Shown here piece by piece: positions 37,105 through 49,659 of a DNA stretch of 64,000 nt (the stretch's first letter is position 1; each line of letters starts with the position of its first letter). The notes below the pieces were generated by a model. It did no database searches and had not been told where the DNA came from. It worked only from the letters and a program-made list of their open reading frames with translations. The stretch is from positions 682,001 to 746,000 of the forward strand of contig JASBNA010000010.1 of the NCBI GenBank assembly GCA_038087015.1, read 5' to 3'. Position numbers and translations under genes: made by a program. This DNA is from Cerrena zonata (taxonomy: Eukaryota; Basidiomycota; Agaricomycetes; Polyporales; Cerrenaceae).

Positions 37105-38955
37105 ATGTCTGATCTAGATGTAACCCTTGAGGAAGCTATCACTCTAGTGTGAGAGCGTTAACTCTATTGTTATTACCTGCTGTCTGATATTTTCCCTAAA
37201 GCTCACAAGTACAGGAGGAAAGATTCATTTTTCTTGTTGCATTAGGTAATTAGCATAACAATGTTTTACTGCTTGACAAGGATCTGACATGTTTCTAGTC
37301 CTTGCTCTTTATGATACAATCCTATCCTTCCCTACAGAACTGAGGTGTATATGGCAAAGAAAGCTAGGCACAGGGGCAGTCCTATATCTGTTTATCAGAT
37401 ATGGCACCATACTTAATGCCTTTCTTTCAGTCAGTATTGCTAGTGTTCTTCCAAAAACAGTTGTTGTAAGTGATATCTCAACTATACTGGTATATCTTAA
37501 TTGAGCTGAATATCCAGATGTAACTCAAAATCACTGTTCTGAGATCTGTCAAATCTAATAAAATATATTAGGTGCAGGATGCCACTTATCTTTAGCTACA
37601 TTGTGGACTTATCTTGTCTCATTGCATATGCTAGTAAGTAATCACCATCTAAAGTATATTTCCCCCCTATCACACCTGATAATCTATTTCTCCAATAGCC
37701 TTGGATTGTGTTCGCATATGGAGCATTTGCCAGCATGAGTGGGCTCCCACTTTACTGGTATTTGTTTTGAGTATGTTTGATCCAGTAGTGAATATAGTAA
37801 GTTTGTATTTTCATTGTTAAATAAAAGACTACTTAGTATTTTGACAGTATGTCAAAATTGCACAATATGCATCAACAACTATTCTCATACCATCAGGCCC
37901 ATTAGCAGGTTGTTGGGGGTCTCCTCACATTGTGCCATATGTCTAGTAAGTCAAATATACAAAAAAATCAGAAGTATTGATAATAAAACAAACATTTTGG
38001 GAATAGCTGTCTGTGATCCAAGGCCCTTCAGAAAGTTTGTATTCTGATATGTATTTTTTCTAGTGCCTTTGATTACCAGGGCAATATCTGTAGCTGCAGA
38101 TGCTGCAGTGATTGGTCTGACTTTATGGAGAACAATGTATATCTTTCAAGTAGATCATGATGCTAGAGCTAATAACACCATAACCATGACACTCGTTTAT
38201 AATGGTATCATCCACTCAATCACTTAGTATTAATTATTCTGATAAAATATCTGCTTTTAGGCTCTCTTCAATTTGGGTGAGTTTAGGATAGATGTTGAAA
38301 TAATCTGGATGCTAATTGATGAATATAGGATACTACTTATTATCAATGTCATCTGTGTGGTTCTTGATTATTTTGCAATTGGAGGATCTGTTGTGAGGGC
38401 TATCCCAACTGTCAAACCTAGTGATGCCTAAGCTCTAACTCAAATCCTAGATCAATGGTCCAGCTCTCTCATATTTTGTTTATATTCAAGGAGTGTAAGA
38501 AAAACTATTGACAGATGCTGCTTACTGTTTTTTTCTCACTTGCATTTCACAGCATCACATCTATTGTACTTTCACATTTTATTCTAGATCTCCGCTGCAT
38601 CCATCATCAAATCAATGATGGCTCTGAGTCATCTAGCTCGAGACACTCTAGTTTGCATTTTGCCTCAGCTATAGAGGGGAATATGGGAGCCACCTTGAGT
38701 TCTCCCTGGGCAGATGAAGAGGGGGATGGTGATGAAATAGAGGGAAATATCCAGTACTCCGAGTATCCATTCTCTGCCGGACTGGCTACTATCAAGGACA
38801 ATGTCATCACCGCGGATGCAAGTGAGCTCCCAGAAGCCGGGTGAGTACCTCTATGTTATTTCTATCAATCAAATTAAAGACCTGACTACGACTCAAACCC
38901 ATCTAGTACGACAGCTGGGATGACGGAAGAGATTGAATTGTCACATATTGTCTAG
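37105..38955 (+). CDS. DUF6533-like seven-helix membrane protein, paralogue 3
   Basis: The 5' exons are 37105-37148, 37202-37245, 37299-37465, a 2-nt micro-exon 37518-37519, then an exon from 37572. Later exons run to a TAG at 38953-38955. The product starts MSDLDVTLEEA. Membrane segments in order: SQVQEERFIFLVAL, ALYDTILSFPTELRCIWQRK with FIRYGTILNAFLSVSIASVL, CRMPLIFSYIVDLSCLIAYA, CVRIWSICQHEWAPTLLVFV, the STTILIPSGPLAGCWG loop, LITRAISVAADAAVIGLTLW, LLIINVICVVLDYF and IVLSHFILDLRCIHH. The C-terminal box GNMGATLSSPWAD is shared with paralogue 2. Every exon is open, so this is the best intact copy. Likely an integral membrane protein; function unknown. Confidence 0.75.
37518..37519 (+). other. 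Proposed 2-nt micro-exon of paralogue 3
   Basis: Sequence CCAG-AT-GTAACT. The flanking introns are both 52 nt (37466-37517 and 37520-37571). AT plus the G of the next exon makes the Met codon before Cys-Arg-Met. Without these two bases exons 3 and 4 are out of frame. Equivalent pairs are at 3107-3108, 32458-32459 and 48729-48730. Confidence 0.6.
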
Positions 38956-39471
38956 ATCGGGTTATTCAGTCACATCTATGACCGACTGACTTGTGTTTTC
39001 ACCATTTAATTATTCTCCGGTTTCCCAGTATTTCGGTGCTCGTATGTGCTAGAGCTGTATATCTATCACCCGTATTGATTGCATATCTCAACCATATCTA
39101 TTTTACGAGGTCCTAGGACCTTCCTTTCAAGCTTCGATGCAGGGATGATATTATATTACTCACAATAGATGTCTTTGCATCTGCTCCCCATCAACGAAGA
39201 ATTCCATACCTGTGCACCCCACCACATACGTACGCCCACATCTCACTTCAATGAAGCACCCCTAAATACGAGTAAACGTATATATCATCCCCAAGAACCC
39301 ATATACACAAACCCCCCATTCATAAGGAGCAAAGAAACTAAAACAAGACACAGTAACAAACACCCAACCCAAACCGCCTCATCTCCATGGGTAATCGCGA
39401 CAGCAACAACTAATCATATTAGGGAGGAGTCGAGGGGAAAGCAACTTCGGTGTGAGGCCAGGGAAGCCCTT
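38956..39471. other. Convergent intergenic
   Basis: Separates the stop of paralogue 3 from the stop of the minus-strand BAP31-like gene. The plus ORF entering from 39169 is a shadow and is not supported. Confidence 0.5.
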
Positions 39472-40531
39472 TCAGTCCTTGCGTTTATCAGAAACATTCC
39501 CAGACGCCTTGTTAAACTCGGTAGCGAGTCTGTCGTACTCGACTTGGTTCTGCGCTGCTTGTTTCTTCAAGATCTCTATAGAGGATTCGGGAGGAGTGGA
39601 TTAGCAAGGGTGCGATTCATCAAACAAAATAAACAAGGTAGATTGAGAGCGATGGGGCGAGAAGACAAGAAGAGAGAAGGCAAGAGGGGAGAAGACAAGA
39701 ACGACGAGAAGACAGAAGGGAGAAAGAAGACGCGTACCGTAATCACGAGTCTTAGCCTCAGCGGCTTCGAGTTTCTTCTTGAGCTCAGCAATTTGCTTGG
39801 TTTGGTCGGGCGAGGGGGAGGATTTTCCGGTCTAGAGGCCAGGGGTTAGCATATTCGCGTTTAGCGGATTGTCATAGGTAATAGGTGCGTGAGAAGAGAA
39901 AGCAGACGTACATCTTGCTTGAGCTTGGCGTATTCCTCTTGGGTGTGAATGAGGTCGAGGATGATGTAGAATGTACGGGTGAGGACGAGTGAGAGGAAGA
40001 GGCAGAAACCTGTTAGGTACGTATTACGCTGTGAGCTGCAGAAGTGTGTAGAAGCTCATCAGCATCAATGCGCGGAGAAGAGGATAATGCAAGGAAGAGA
40101 GACGCACTAAAACTTGCGAGCAGCGAAATTAGTCTCGGACTGGACGTTGTTAACATTCGACCCTGTCTGTCTTGCGATGTCTGCTTCGGCAGTGACGCGC
40201 CACATCCGTTGGAGGGCATCGATGAAGAGGATTGCTACGAAACTAATCAAGCAGGAACACGTGTTAGTTGTGTCTGTAGTTCGGGATATAGCATGAAGGG
40301 AGACGCACATGAACGTAATCTTCAACCCATAAGCCACTTTCGCTACGATCGGACTCTCTGATAGGAATCGGAAGAACCGTTTGCGGATACCGTAGGGTAA
40401 GGGGGAGACGAGGAGACAGAATGTGACCATCTCTGACGCCAGCAGGAGGAATGTTAGGGTGTAGCTGTGTAGTTTGGGACGTTGAGAAACATGTTAGGTT
40501 AGGGAGCGGAGGGTACGTACTAGACTGTCAT
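39472..40531 (-). CDS. BAP31/Yet-family ER membrane protein
   Basis: Six exons in frame: 40521-40531 (11 nt), 40309-40464, 40108-40242, 39912-40035, 39738-39831, 39472-39575; 207 residues. The start MTVYYTLTFLLLASEMVTF is split after the fourth codon. Three membrane helices: YTLTFLLLASEMVTFCLLV, ITFIFVAILFIDALQRM and YLTGFCLFLSLVLTRTFYII. Between them is the conserved YGIRKRFFRFL and the lumenal loop with SNVNNVQSETNFAARKFY. A cytosolic coiled coil (IAELKKKLEAAEAKTRDY) ends the protein. Family members (yeast Yet1-3, human BCAP31) act at the ER membrane in export and quality control of membrane cargo. Apparently intact, and the only clear housekeeping gene among the repeats of the right half. 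Confidence 0.9.
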
Positions 40532-42378
40532 GATGGGCTACCTCGAAACTTCAAGGAAAACGGAGGTTTTGGTGTACTGCAGGATCAAGAATTGTTCAAT
40601 GAAACCAAACGACAGAAAAACAAACAAGTTGAAATACAAACAGTCGCAAAAGCTTCGAACGACGAATTTGACAAAGAGACCACACGACACACGGGTCGGG
40701 AGTTATAACTTGAGGTAGGGCAGGAGAATAGTGGGGAGGTGAACGAGATGTTGAATGCGTGTAGTGAGGGCTTTTTGAGGAGAGGGACGAGTCTGGTTGT
40801 GGTCTGGAGTAAGCACAGCACCCAGCAGCGGACACGTACATTCATAATGGTGCCATACGTCATCGACCGTCGCCGAATGACGCTCGATCATTGGCTCTCT
40901 TTTTCCATCTAGAACCACGTCTTGCTTGTTGAACTGGCCGTTCCTTTTAGGTTCCCCATGTTATAACCTTTCATCAAAGTCCTCCGTATTCTACAAAATA
41001 GTGTTAGACTCATATAACTATGGTATGACACGAGACACAGGCCGTCCAACTTGAAGATGGACTGACTCGTGTTGTTTTAGCTTTTATGCCGACGAGGCAG
41101 AACTGACTGCGGTCACGACCCCGCGTTTGATCTTCCTTCTCAATGCAATGTTCAGCTTTCCACGTCGCCCACGCAGTATCGCAAGTTAGAAGTCGTGCTG
41201 TGTTCCACCACCGCCTCCAAGATCATAAAAAATGGTAACTGGAACGTCTTGATGACACTATGGCTGCCTACCTCAGTCCTTTCGTTTAACGTATCTAAAA
41301 CGTCTTTTTACGAGACGATAGTGGTGCTTAGCCGGGACCGACACGAGTCCTGCTGTTACCAGTAACATGTTGTGGGCACGATCGTGCTAAATTCCCTCCT
41401 GGTTTCGCTAATCCCATCCTGCTGGATCGGTTCACTTCGAGAAAGTGTGCTTCTCTCACTTGGCCTTCCTTCCTTATAGTAGTAATACTGCTATCTTACG
41501 AAACAAATGCCTTTCAACACAGAAACGTTAGACTGGAAACGAAAGTTCTGCATCAAGGCGTCGTTCGCCAGATCCAGACACATTGTATAGCTTATGTGGC
41601 TACTCAAGTATAAACTCATTTTCAATATCAACGTGTAGTTTTCGCTCTTGTGCTGTTGAGGCAATATGCACTGCGATCAACGTTGCGAGAGCGGCGTGTG
41701 TATCACAACTTTCGGATATTACAGTGACATTCTTTAACCAACAGGCTGGATTTTCACTTTCTATCCTCCTCGTACGATTCATTTTTGCTTGCCTTGCGAT
41801 AGACGAATCTATTCTCATACGTGCTCTGGGCTGGACGGCTTGCGGAACATGATTACAAGATAGATTGTATATGACGCAAAGCGTTGGAGGTATGTTAAGA
41901 TGCGAGTTTAATATGAACAAACACTCATTGCGTCAAGTCAATCAAGCGATTAGCAGCGATACATATCCCGACAACAAGGTTCCTGACCGTCCGTCGATTC
42001 CTCTCAGTGAGGCTTCACCCGCTCATGACGTCTTTGCTCAATTCGCCAATGAGGCGTTATGATGGTAGTGAATGCTTGATGTTCTTCAATATTCAGACCT
42101 TTTGACCGATCGTTATCCATAATCTTGCAGAAGTTCCTCCTATCTTGATCAAAATATTGGTTGTTGGCTTAATTCCGATCTTTACGAAACAGAACATGAC
42201 TATTCCGCATCGTTCACGAAATCCATATCGCAGAACTAGGGAGCGCACGCGGTCCTTCCAAATCTACTCCCCAATCGCATCGCCATGGATGATGAGATTA
42301 CAAACAGTCATTCTTCACGAGGTTGGAGTCTCTATTCAACCTAACCATAGGACCTAGTACGAGCAGAAAAATAGTATT
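40532..42378. other. Intergenic, no gene recognised
   Basis: Upstream region of the BAP31-like gene and about 1.6 kb of short ORFs without features. The first 200 bp are matched by the decayed fragment near 35700. Confidence 0.45.
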
Positions 42379-43988
42379 CTACGCCATCTCTCGCAACTCG
42401 ACCTCCTCAAATCTCTCTAACCCATCCGAGTCATTCTCAGCCCCAGAAGTATTCAAAGTAGACCTCGGATTGCCTTCTGCAACTGAGGCAAAGTGGAGAG
42501 TTGATGGGTTGGACTCTGTATAGTCATTGGATTTGTGATCTACGAAGCGGAGGTCTAGGATGAAATGTGAGAGTAGGATAGCAGTGATGCTACAAGTCAA
42601 AGGTTAGAGAGGTATTGGGATTGATAGAGGTGTGAGTCACTTACATGTCTTGGATGTAGATGAAGGATGAGAAAGTCTGGAATAAAATAATGAAATCAGT
42701 AACATATTGTATTGTGATGATGCACCTTACCTCAGCAGTGGCAATAGAGAAGGCATCCAATACAACAGATATGACATTCATGATCAATAGTATGCTATAT
42801 AGACAAAATCAAAATATACATTGAATAGAAGTTCAAATAACTCTTACCCAAACTGAATAGAACCTAGGGATAACATGGTGAGTTCAACTAGCAAGATATA
42901 TATAGTTCAAAATCACATTACCATTGTAGACTAACATTGTAGTTAGTTTATTATTAGCCCTTGCTTCTTTATTTACTCTGAAGATATATATTGTCCTCCA
43001 TAGAATAAACCCAAGGACTGCAATATCTGAAACTACTGCAATACTTCTAGTGATAACACCCCCTTTTAAATTTATATCAGTTGCTATATCTGAAAAAAAA
43101 TCAGATCAATGACATACAGCTGTCGGAAACTATAAGTACACAACTTATCATTGTAAATAGAGAATAGATTACATACTAGATATATGGTGAATCAGCTACA
43201 GTTGACCAGCAACCTGCAAGAGGACCAGACAATACAACAATGTACTCTTGAAAGAACACTTCCTTATTGCCATACTAGTTGTATAGTTATAGTGAGCATA
43301 GTTGAATCTGAATATTTAAATGTCAAAAACTTACCAGATTGATAGCAGGATTGAACATACTCAAAAGAAACACCACCATAGTGGGAATCCATGCATGTTG
43401 ACATATACTCCATACACGGATACAATTGAAGGCTGGACAAGTTAATGTTCCCTTAGTCAATGTAATACAGTAAATCATATCTTAAATACCTACATGCATA
43501 TGACAGAAGACAAGAGAAATCTGCAAAGTAGGTGAGTATGGATATGGATTTGCAGCCCTAAGAGATAGAGAAGTAAATATAATCCTAGGAAATATCTAGT
43601 TCGACACCCACATTGACAGTTTTCACAACATTGAAAGCTGCAAGGATTTGGAAAAGTAAGTCCACAAGTGTAGCATATCTGATGAGCAGATATAATATTG
43701 TTCCTGTTCCAAATTTCCTCTGCCAGATACCCTTGATCTCCTTTGAGAATGTGAGTATTGTATCATAGGTTGCAAGGGCTACAAATAATAATAATGTTAG
43801 AGATTAACAGAATAATGAGATTAGAATGATTACTCAGTGCAGCAGCAAGCATAGACCTGCGCAACTGATTTTGCGAACTGTACAAAAGGCGGTATCGTGA
43901 TGTCAATGGTTGGTTTAAACTGATAATGGAAGATGTATGCTTACATCAGAAAGATAACATCGTTGGGTGTGAGGTCGGATTCAGACAT
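42379..43988 (-). CDS. DUF6533-like seven-helix membrane protein, paralogue 4
   Basis: ATG at 43988 (MSESDLTPNDVIF), stop TAG at 42379-42381. Exons follow the family order: a short N-terminal helix exon, YDTILTFSKEIKGIWQRKFG with LLIRYATLVDLLFQILAAF, GCKSISILTYFADFSCLLSY, IRVWSICQHAWIPTMVVFL, VLSGPLAGCW, ITRSIAVVSDIAVLGFILW, LLIMNVISVVLDAF and AILLSHFILDLRFVDH. Here the exon after the 54-nt intron 43558-43611 begins directly with GGC TGC, so the second intron present in the other four copies is missing. A TATATAAG element (44084-44091) lies about 100 bp upstream. No frame break seen. Function unknown. Confidence 0.7.
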
Positions 43989-44083
43989 TGTTTGTTAGAA
44001 ATATGAGGTGGTTCGAGTGAATCAACAGTGGTAGATGTGAACTGGACTCAATAATGGACTGAGAGCATCCGAGTTGTGGCTAT

Positions 44084-44091
44084 CTTATATA
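44084..44091 (-). promoter_or_regulatory. TATA box of DUF6533 paralogue 4
   Basis: TATATAAG on the minus strand, about 96-103 bp upstream of the ATG at 43988. Confidence 0.5.
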
Positions 44092-47000
44092 GACTGCAAC
44101 AGATATATTAGTTTTCGAACCAACACCGTACAGCATGTAACGTAGTCATGTTAATCAGAGCAACCGCGGTAGAAAACACAACTGGAACGACACAAGTGAA
44201 TGGGGTAGTAGACGAGGGTAGGAAAAAAAGAAGTGAGCCATATCGAAAGACCCTACTGGTGGCAAGAGGAGTCTCCGTCAACAATGCGCTCCGAACGAAG
44301 GTCGTCGCTTGAGGTGAGATTCCGTGAAGGAGAATCCTTCGAGATGGACGCCCGTAAGGGATATCAGATGTGATCTACTGACAGAAGATTGAGACGTTAG
44401 ACAGGAGAAAGCGCACACGCATTTGAGGTAGATCACCGTGCCATAAGTCCTTCAATATGTATGCCGTCCTTTTAGGACAGCGGCGAGACTACGCCATGGA
44501 CCATTGACAATCGTCCGTAGTACTAGAAGAGATTTATGCCACGCTGGCGTTCGTCAAGTGCGAGGGAGATACTATCGCACATGCGATGTTTTTCGAGGGT
44601 TTGACCGGATCGACGACAGAAGTATGGTACTTGATATAGAAAGGGCGTCAGAGCCTCATGCCAATCTGTCAGGATGAGAGCAAAGCACACGAAGAGACAT
44701 CAAATTTGGTGTGCATACCGGGTTCGACAGTGTTACTAACGCTTTTCCATGTTCTTGTATGAACGTCTAGTGCAAAGATAGAGATGCCGCAAGATGATCG
44801 ATACACACCGAACCTCAGTCGAATGACGTGAAAGATGAGATGCTTGATCGAAGAAGCAATAGCTGCTTAAGAGTGAAGCGCTCTACTGCGTAAGAGCCCA
44901 ACCGGTCCCGTTTCCAGGCGGTGCGAGTTAGGTGGGATCCTGTCCGGCGACCCTGGTCGTTCATGACAAGTGATTTGCAACGGAGGATATAGACAGGTCG
45001 GACTCGAATCAGGAGGCGGTCTCCTTCTCTGCCGTGATTCTTTTCGGGGAGATACTTGTCTGTAAGCGAGATTGCGTGCATCTGCCGAAGAATACTGGTC
45101 TTAGAATGACGGTAACAGAAACGATGGCATGTGCGCTCGTACTCTCCGTGCTAACCGGCGCACGCTACCACACATTATAACGGTCTGTTTTTCCGTGCAC
45201 CATAGGTGATACTAGAGTTGCACTCTGATGAGATTATACAGATTTGAGTTTGAAAAATAAGAGGCTTACTTGATGATACAGATTAGGTCACCGATTTCAT
45301 CGGTCACTGACAAGAGGATGTCGATAAGATAATACATGCCAGCTAAAGTACTCTTCCGAGGGTACCCCAATTCCAAATGGACTCATAGAGAGTCCTAGAT
45401 TCTAAGGCTAGACTCAGTATTACATTAGATACCAACGCAAGTGGCGCAATCGTGATAGGAAGCACAAATTGAACGCAACCACGGACATTTATTCTGTGGG
45501 TATATGAGCTAGAGATGGAATCTAGGGAAACATATTATGAGTATGCAGCAAGTGACATCCACGTACCTGTTCATGACGGCGATCCTAAAAGTGAGATGGA
45601 GTTCCTAATGAAAGGAGTTTATTGATGACCACATCACCAAGTCCTATGAGAAAGATATGTTCTTTGTACATAGATATCGCAACGACGAACATACTAAATG
45701 ATGCTGTCGTCGACATGGGCATGTAATGATGCGGTTTAAAAGCTATTATGCGGCTGAGTATCAGATGGAGTTGACCCTGTGTTCATATCGAGGCATGTAT
45801 ACAAGTCTGAGCACATTGAATCGAAATCGAGCGAATCGGTCGCTGAGTAAAAGTTTCCAAACCTCAGGAGGTTCAGGTTGAGTTTCCACGGACAATGCCG
45901 GTCGGACTTCGAAATGGCCCATTTCGTACAGCAGTGACAGGTAGTGACTAGTCGAACTGTCCCTAGGGCATTGACTACAATTGTCACGAAGGTCAAGCAC
46001 CACTATGCTGAAATCGATACTTATGGATGCCAGTGTGTCTCGTAATCCTGTGAATGGAATAATTACTCCGGCCGAGCCTACCAACGTCTGATGTTTACTC
46101 TCATCTGCTTCGCTGCAAGTCTTTTATATTCGTATGGTTGATGGGGGACAATGATGTTTCTGGACGAAAGCTGTCGATTTTTGCGGTACGTACCGAAACG
46201 ATCGCCTGTTTTGTAGCTCATTCATACCCTTTATACCGCGGTTCATTGTCTCATCCTTCGAACGACAATACGTTCGTACACAACTGTACAATATCTGGAG
46301 ATATTACCTCACATTCAGGGTCACTTATGTCTATCGTGACATAATAACAACGTTGCATTGAATAGCACATCACAAGTAACCCTCGATCTTAAACTCATCA
46401 CTACGTCCTATTTGCACTATATGGGTCTTTCTCCAAACCCTCCTCGCGCCAAACGAAAAGCCTTTGACTCCGAACCAGTCCACGATGAACGGTCTTCATT
46501 GCTTGGTGGTCCTTTCCCAGTCCCCCTTCTCACCACAGTGCCTATCTTGTCTCGGTTCTAACATCAATAGACTCTTAGGTACTCAGCGATCTCGCTGGTC
46601 TTGAATTATCAACCTCCAGTTTCTTGATATACCACCACTCATGCTCTGGTACACGCAACCTAATGTCTTAGCTGCACTCACGAGCATCACATTCCATTGA
46701 CATATGCTACGAAGATGAAGACAAGAGGGTATCCTGTTGTTGTCGTTTCGCATGTACCTTGGGGCAGTAGGGTAGTAGGTTCAAGCTAAGTACCACCCGC
46801 CACAGTCCTGTTCTTCCATACGGTGTCTTGAATGATCTCTGATATCCATGTCTCCGTGAAGGATTGCAGAGCTTAGCTGAGATGGTTGCTATAGATTGTC
46901 ATTGATACTGTTTCGTGTCAACTCAAGATATGATTGTGTTTCACGAAGCTAATCTTCCTCCTTTTGCAATTTACTCATGTTACTCATGGCTCCCGCATTA

Positions 47001-48234
47001 GGATACACGTGGTAGTCCCTCAGGGTCTGTTGGAGGGCAATGTGCCGAAATCCAATTTAACTCCAAACCTCGTCGCCCTCATCCTGCGCTGATTTCTTCA
47101 GAGACTGCGGAGACCGAGACCATCAAGTTGAACAGTATCATTACTATCGAGTTCAGCATCATATCAGTCTTATTTGTATATATTGTTGGAGAACTATGTG
47201 TTCTGTGTAGCTCGTCTCCCACATCAAGTAATCTCACGACGCGGCCTCGGTGAGTTTTCTATATTTGCTTCTTCCTCTTCCTCATTCTCACATGTATACT
47301 GTACATCGTCCCAGCCCAGGGCATATATACTAACCTCAAAGACAAGGTGGTCTCCCCGAATTATCATTTTTTGGGTACAATAACGAGTGCTTTCGGCGAT
47401 TCCTGTTGCTGCCTGGAACATCTTGCCGCGCGCGTTCCTCTCAAGTCATTTTTGAGCTCATTGTTTTCATTCTACTTAGATCGATGCATGCTTTTTCAAG
47501 TAGATGCGGACCAAAGGCGTGCTCTGTTTACATTTATTTATCTTGCGACGTTGGCATCTCTGACCCTCCTCAAACGTGTTCTTAGCTCATTTAGCTCCCT
47601 TGTGATCGTGATTTGATTTGTGACATTTCGCTCTAAACACCCGGAGAGCCTATATCCAGGCATAATGATAGCAATGCTCGCACTACACATACGACGGGAT
47701 CGAACAATCATCACATTGTATGCTCTATTTCAGGGATGCGAGCCTACAATCACGTTATCAGGAAGTGTGAGATTTCTGTCCTTGGTGTGATAGATGGTCA
47801 GGACAATGCGATATCAAAGTCTTTCATTCTTTATTCACCGTATTCTGTTTCAACCTTTTCAAAAACGGGATAAATTCCATGTCCTCGGCGGCTTGCTTAT
47901 TTTGCACTCTGTCAATAGGCTCTTTGTGTTTGCTACGCAAGAATTGTAGTGAATAATTATATAGGGATTAAGATATATCGTTGTTTGTTTGTCCACATGC
48001 ACATCTGATCGGTGTTGTGTCTCAAAGGGACATTTGGAATGACCGCACCATCACATAGTGTAACTTGCTTCAAGTTATTTTCATCCTTTGTACTCTTGTT
48101 AGTTGCAATCATAGTATTGTCGGCGCCATTCTAGGTTGATTTTTAACCTCAACTGCTTGGTAGGTGATGTTCGGTTGTAAGGTCAATATGATTAAATCAA
48201 TCTCATGTGTGGCATGATAAGGGGAAGTCAACCC
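44092..48234. other. Long intergenic stretch, no gene recognised
   Basis: About 4.1 kb. ORFs of 65-107 codons occur on both strands (for example 45761-46084, minus) but none shows a domain, splice logic or coding composition that I trust. No tRNA, rRNA or transposase motif was recognised. It may contain decayed repeats. Confidence 0.45.
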
Positions 48235-48241
48235 TATAAAT
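48235..48241 (+). promoter_or_regulatory. TATA box of DUF6533 paralogue 5
   Basis: TATAAAT about 80 bp before the ATG at 48317. Confidence 0.5.
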
Positions 48242-49654
48242 TCAGGTTTCTATCTTTGTCCCACTCTCATCTCCAAGTTCCTTCTTCTGGCTCATTAACA
48301 GACATCTTCCACCAAAATGTCAGAACTAGACCTGACACCTGAGGAAGTCATGATATTGTAAGATCCATTATTCCACCATTGCTGTTTTTTAATATAATAC
48401 ATTTTCCAGCTCAGAGACCCATACTCAGACATTCATACTTTTCTCTGCATTAAGTGAACTCTCATTATTCAATAACATATATGCTTGTGGTCTGAAGCTC
48501 TGGAAAGCTCTTGCAATCTATGATGTAACTTTGACTTTCTCTATGGAGATCCAATTTATCTGGAAAAGGAGATTCAGCACTGTGGTAATATTATATATAT
48601 TGATCAGATATGCTGTTATCCTGGGTTTATTAGTTGACATTCTTGGTGTATTCAATGTCTCAAGAACAGCACTTGTAAGTAGATTTTCATAATGTGATTG
48701 TCTTATTTTGATTACCTCAATTATTCAGGGGTGAGTAAATTGTGATTATCTCAAATGCATTGGTTCTAATTTATAAAACCAGCTGTAAGATACTGGATAC
48801 TTGTGCATATATTACACAGATCTCTTCTCTATTAGCATATGCTGGTAAGTAGGCAATGTAGTATTTTCTATATTAGATTTACAAGTATTGAATTATAGCA
48901 TTTGACTGCATATGCATCTGGGGAATTTGCCTACACAAATGGATACCCACTACATTGGTATTTTTTCTCAGCATGTTTACTCCAGCTATAAATATAGTAA
49001 GTGTCTCTTTCTATTGGGGTTGATTGGGTTTAACACTCTCAATAGTACCTTGCAGCTATAGCTATTTCAAGTTCATACACAATTATATCCTCAGGAATAT
49101 TGACAGGCTGTTGGAATACTCCAACTATCAGTTTATATCCCTAGTAAGCTACTTGATTCTATCTTAAAATCACTGATATTAATTCTACCAGTTGTAAATA
49201 CTTCATCTTATACTATGTGATGTATATGCTAATATATACAGTGGGGGTGATTACCAGAGCCATTTCTGTAGCTGCTGATGCTATGGTACTTGGCCTTACA
49301 CTTTGGGAAACACACTATATTTTCAAAACAAGTAAAGAGACTAGAGCCAGTCACCCTCTAATTGCTGTGTTAACCTACAATAGTAATACTATTATCTCTT
49401 CTCAAAATTGTGACATACTAATGATAGTTATTTTTAGGCTGTATTCAATTTGGGTATGGTTATAGTATATGTTTATCTTGCTGAGATTATACTCATTTAT
49501 TCTAGCATACTTCTTATCATGAATATCATCTCAGCAATCCTAGACATCCAGTCTGTTGCAAGCACTGCTGTAAGAGAACACAATAATTATAACTTGTTAC
49601 AATCTAATCAAATTTTATTGTAGAATAACCTCCCAAATGCTTCATATTTTATCC

Positions 49655-49659
49655 ATATT
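49655..49659. repeat. Target-site duplication, left (ATATT)
   Basis: ATATT immediately before the 5' LTR; identical to 58523-58527 after the 3' LTR. A 5-bp duplication is standard for Ty3/Gypsy integrases. Confidence 0.9.

Noticed and set aside
39169..39849. 226-codon plus-strand ORF, Lys/Arg-rich
   Set aside because: It lies antisense to exons and introns of the BAP31-like gene, whose conserved protein and splice sites are clear.
45761..46084. 107-codon minus ORF
   Set aside because: No recognisable family and no supporting exons; probably chance.
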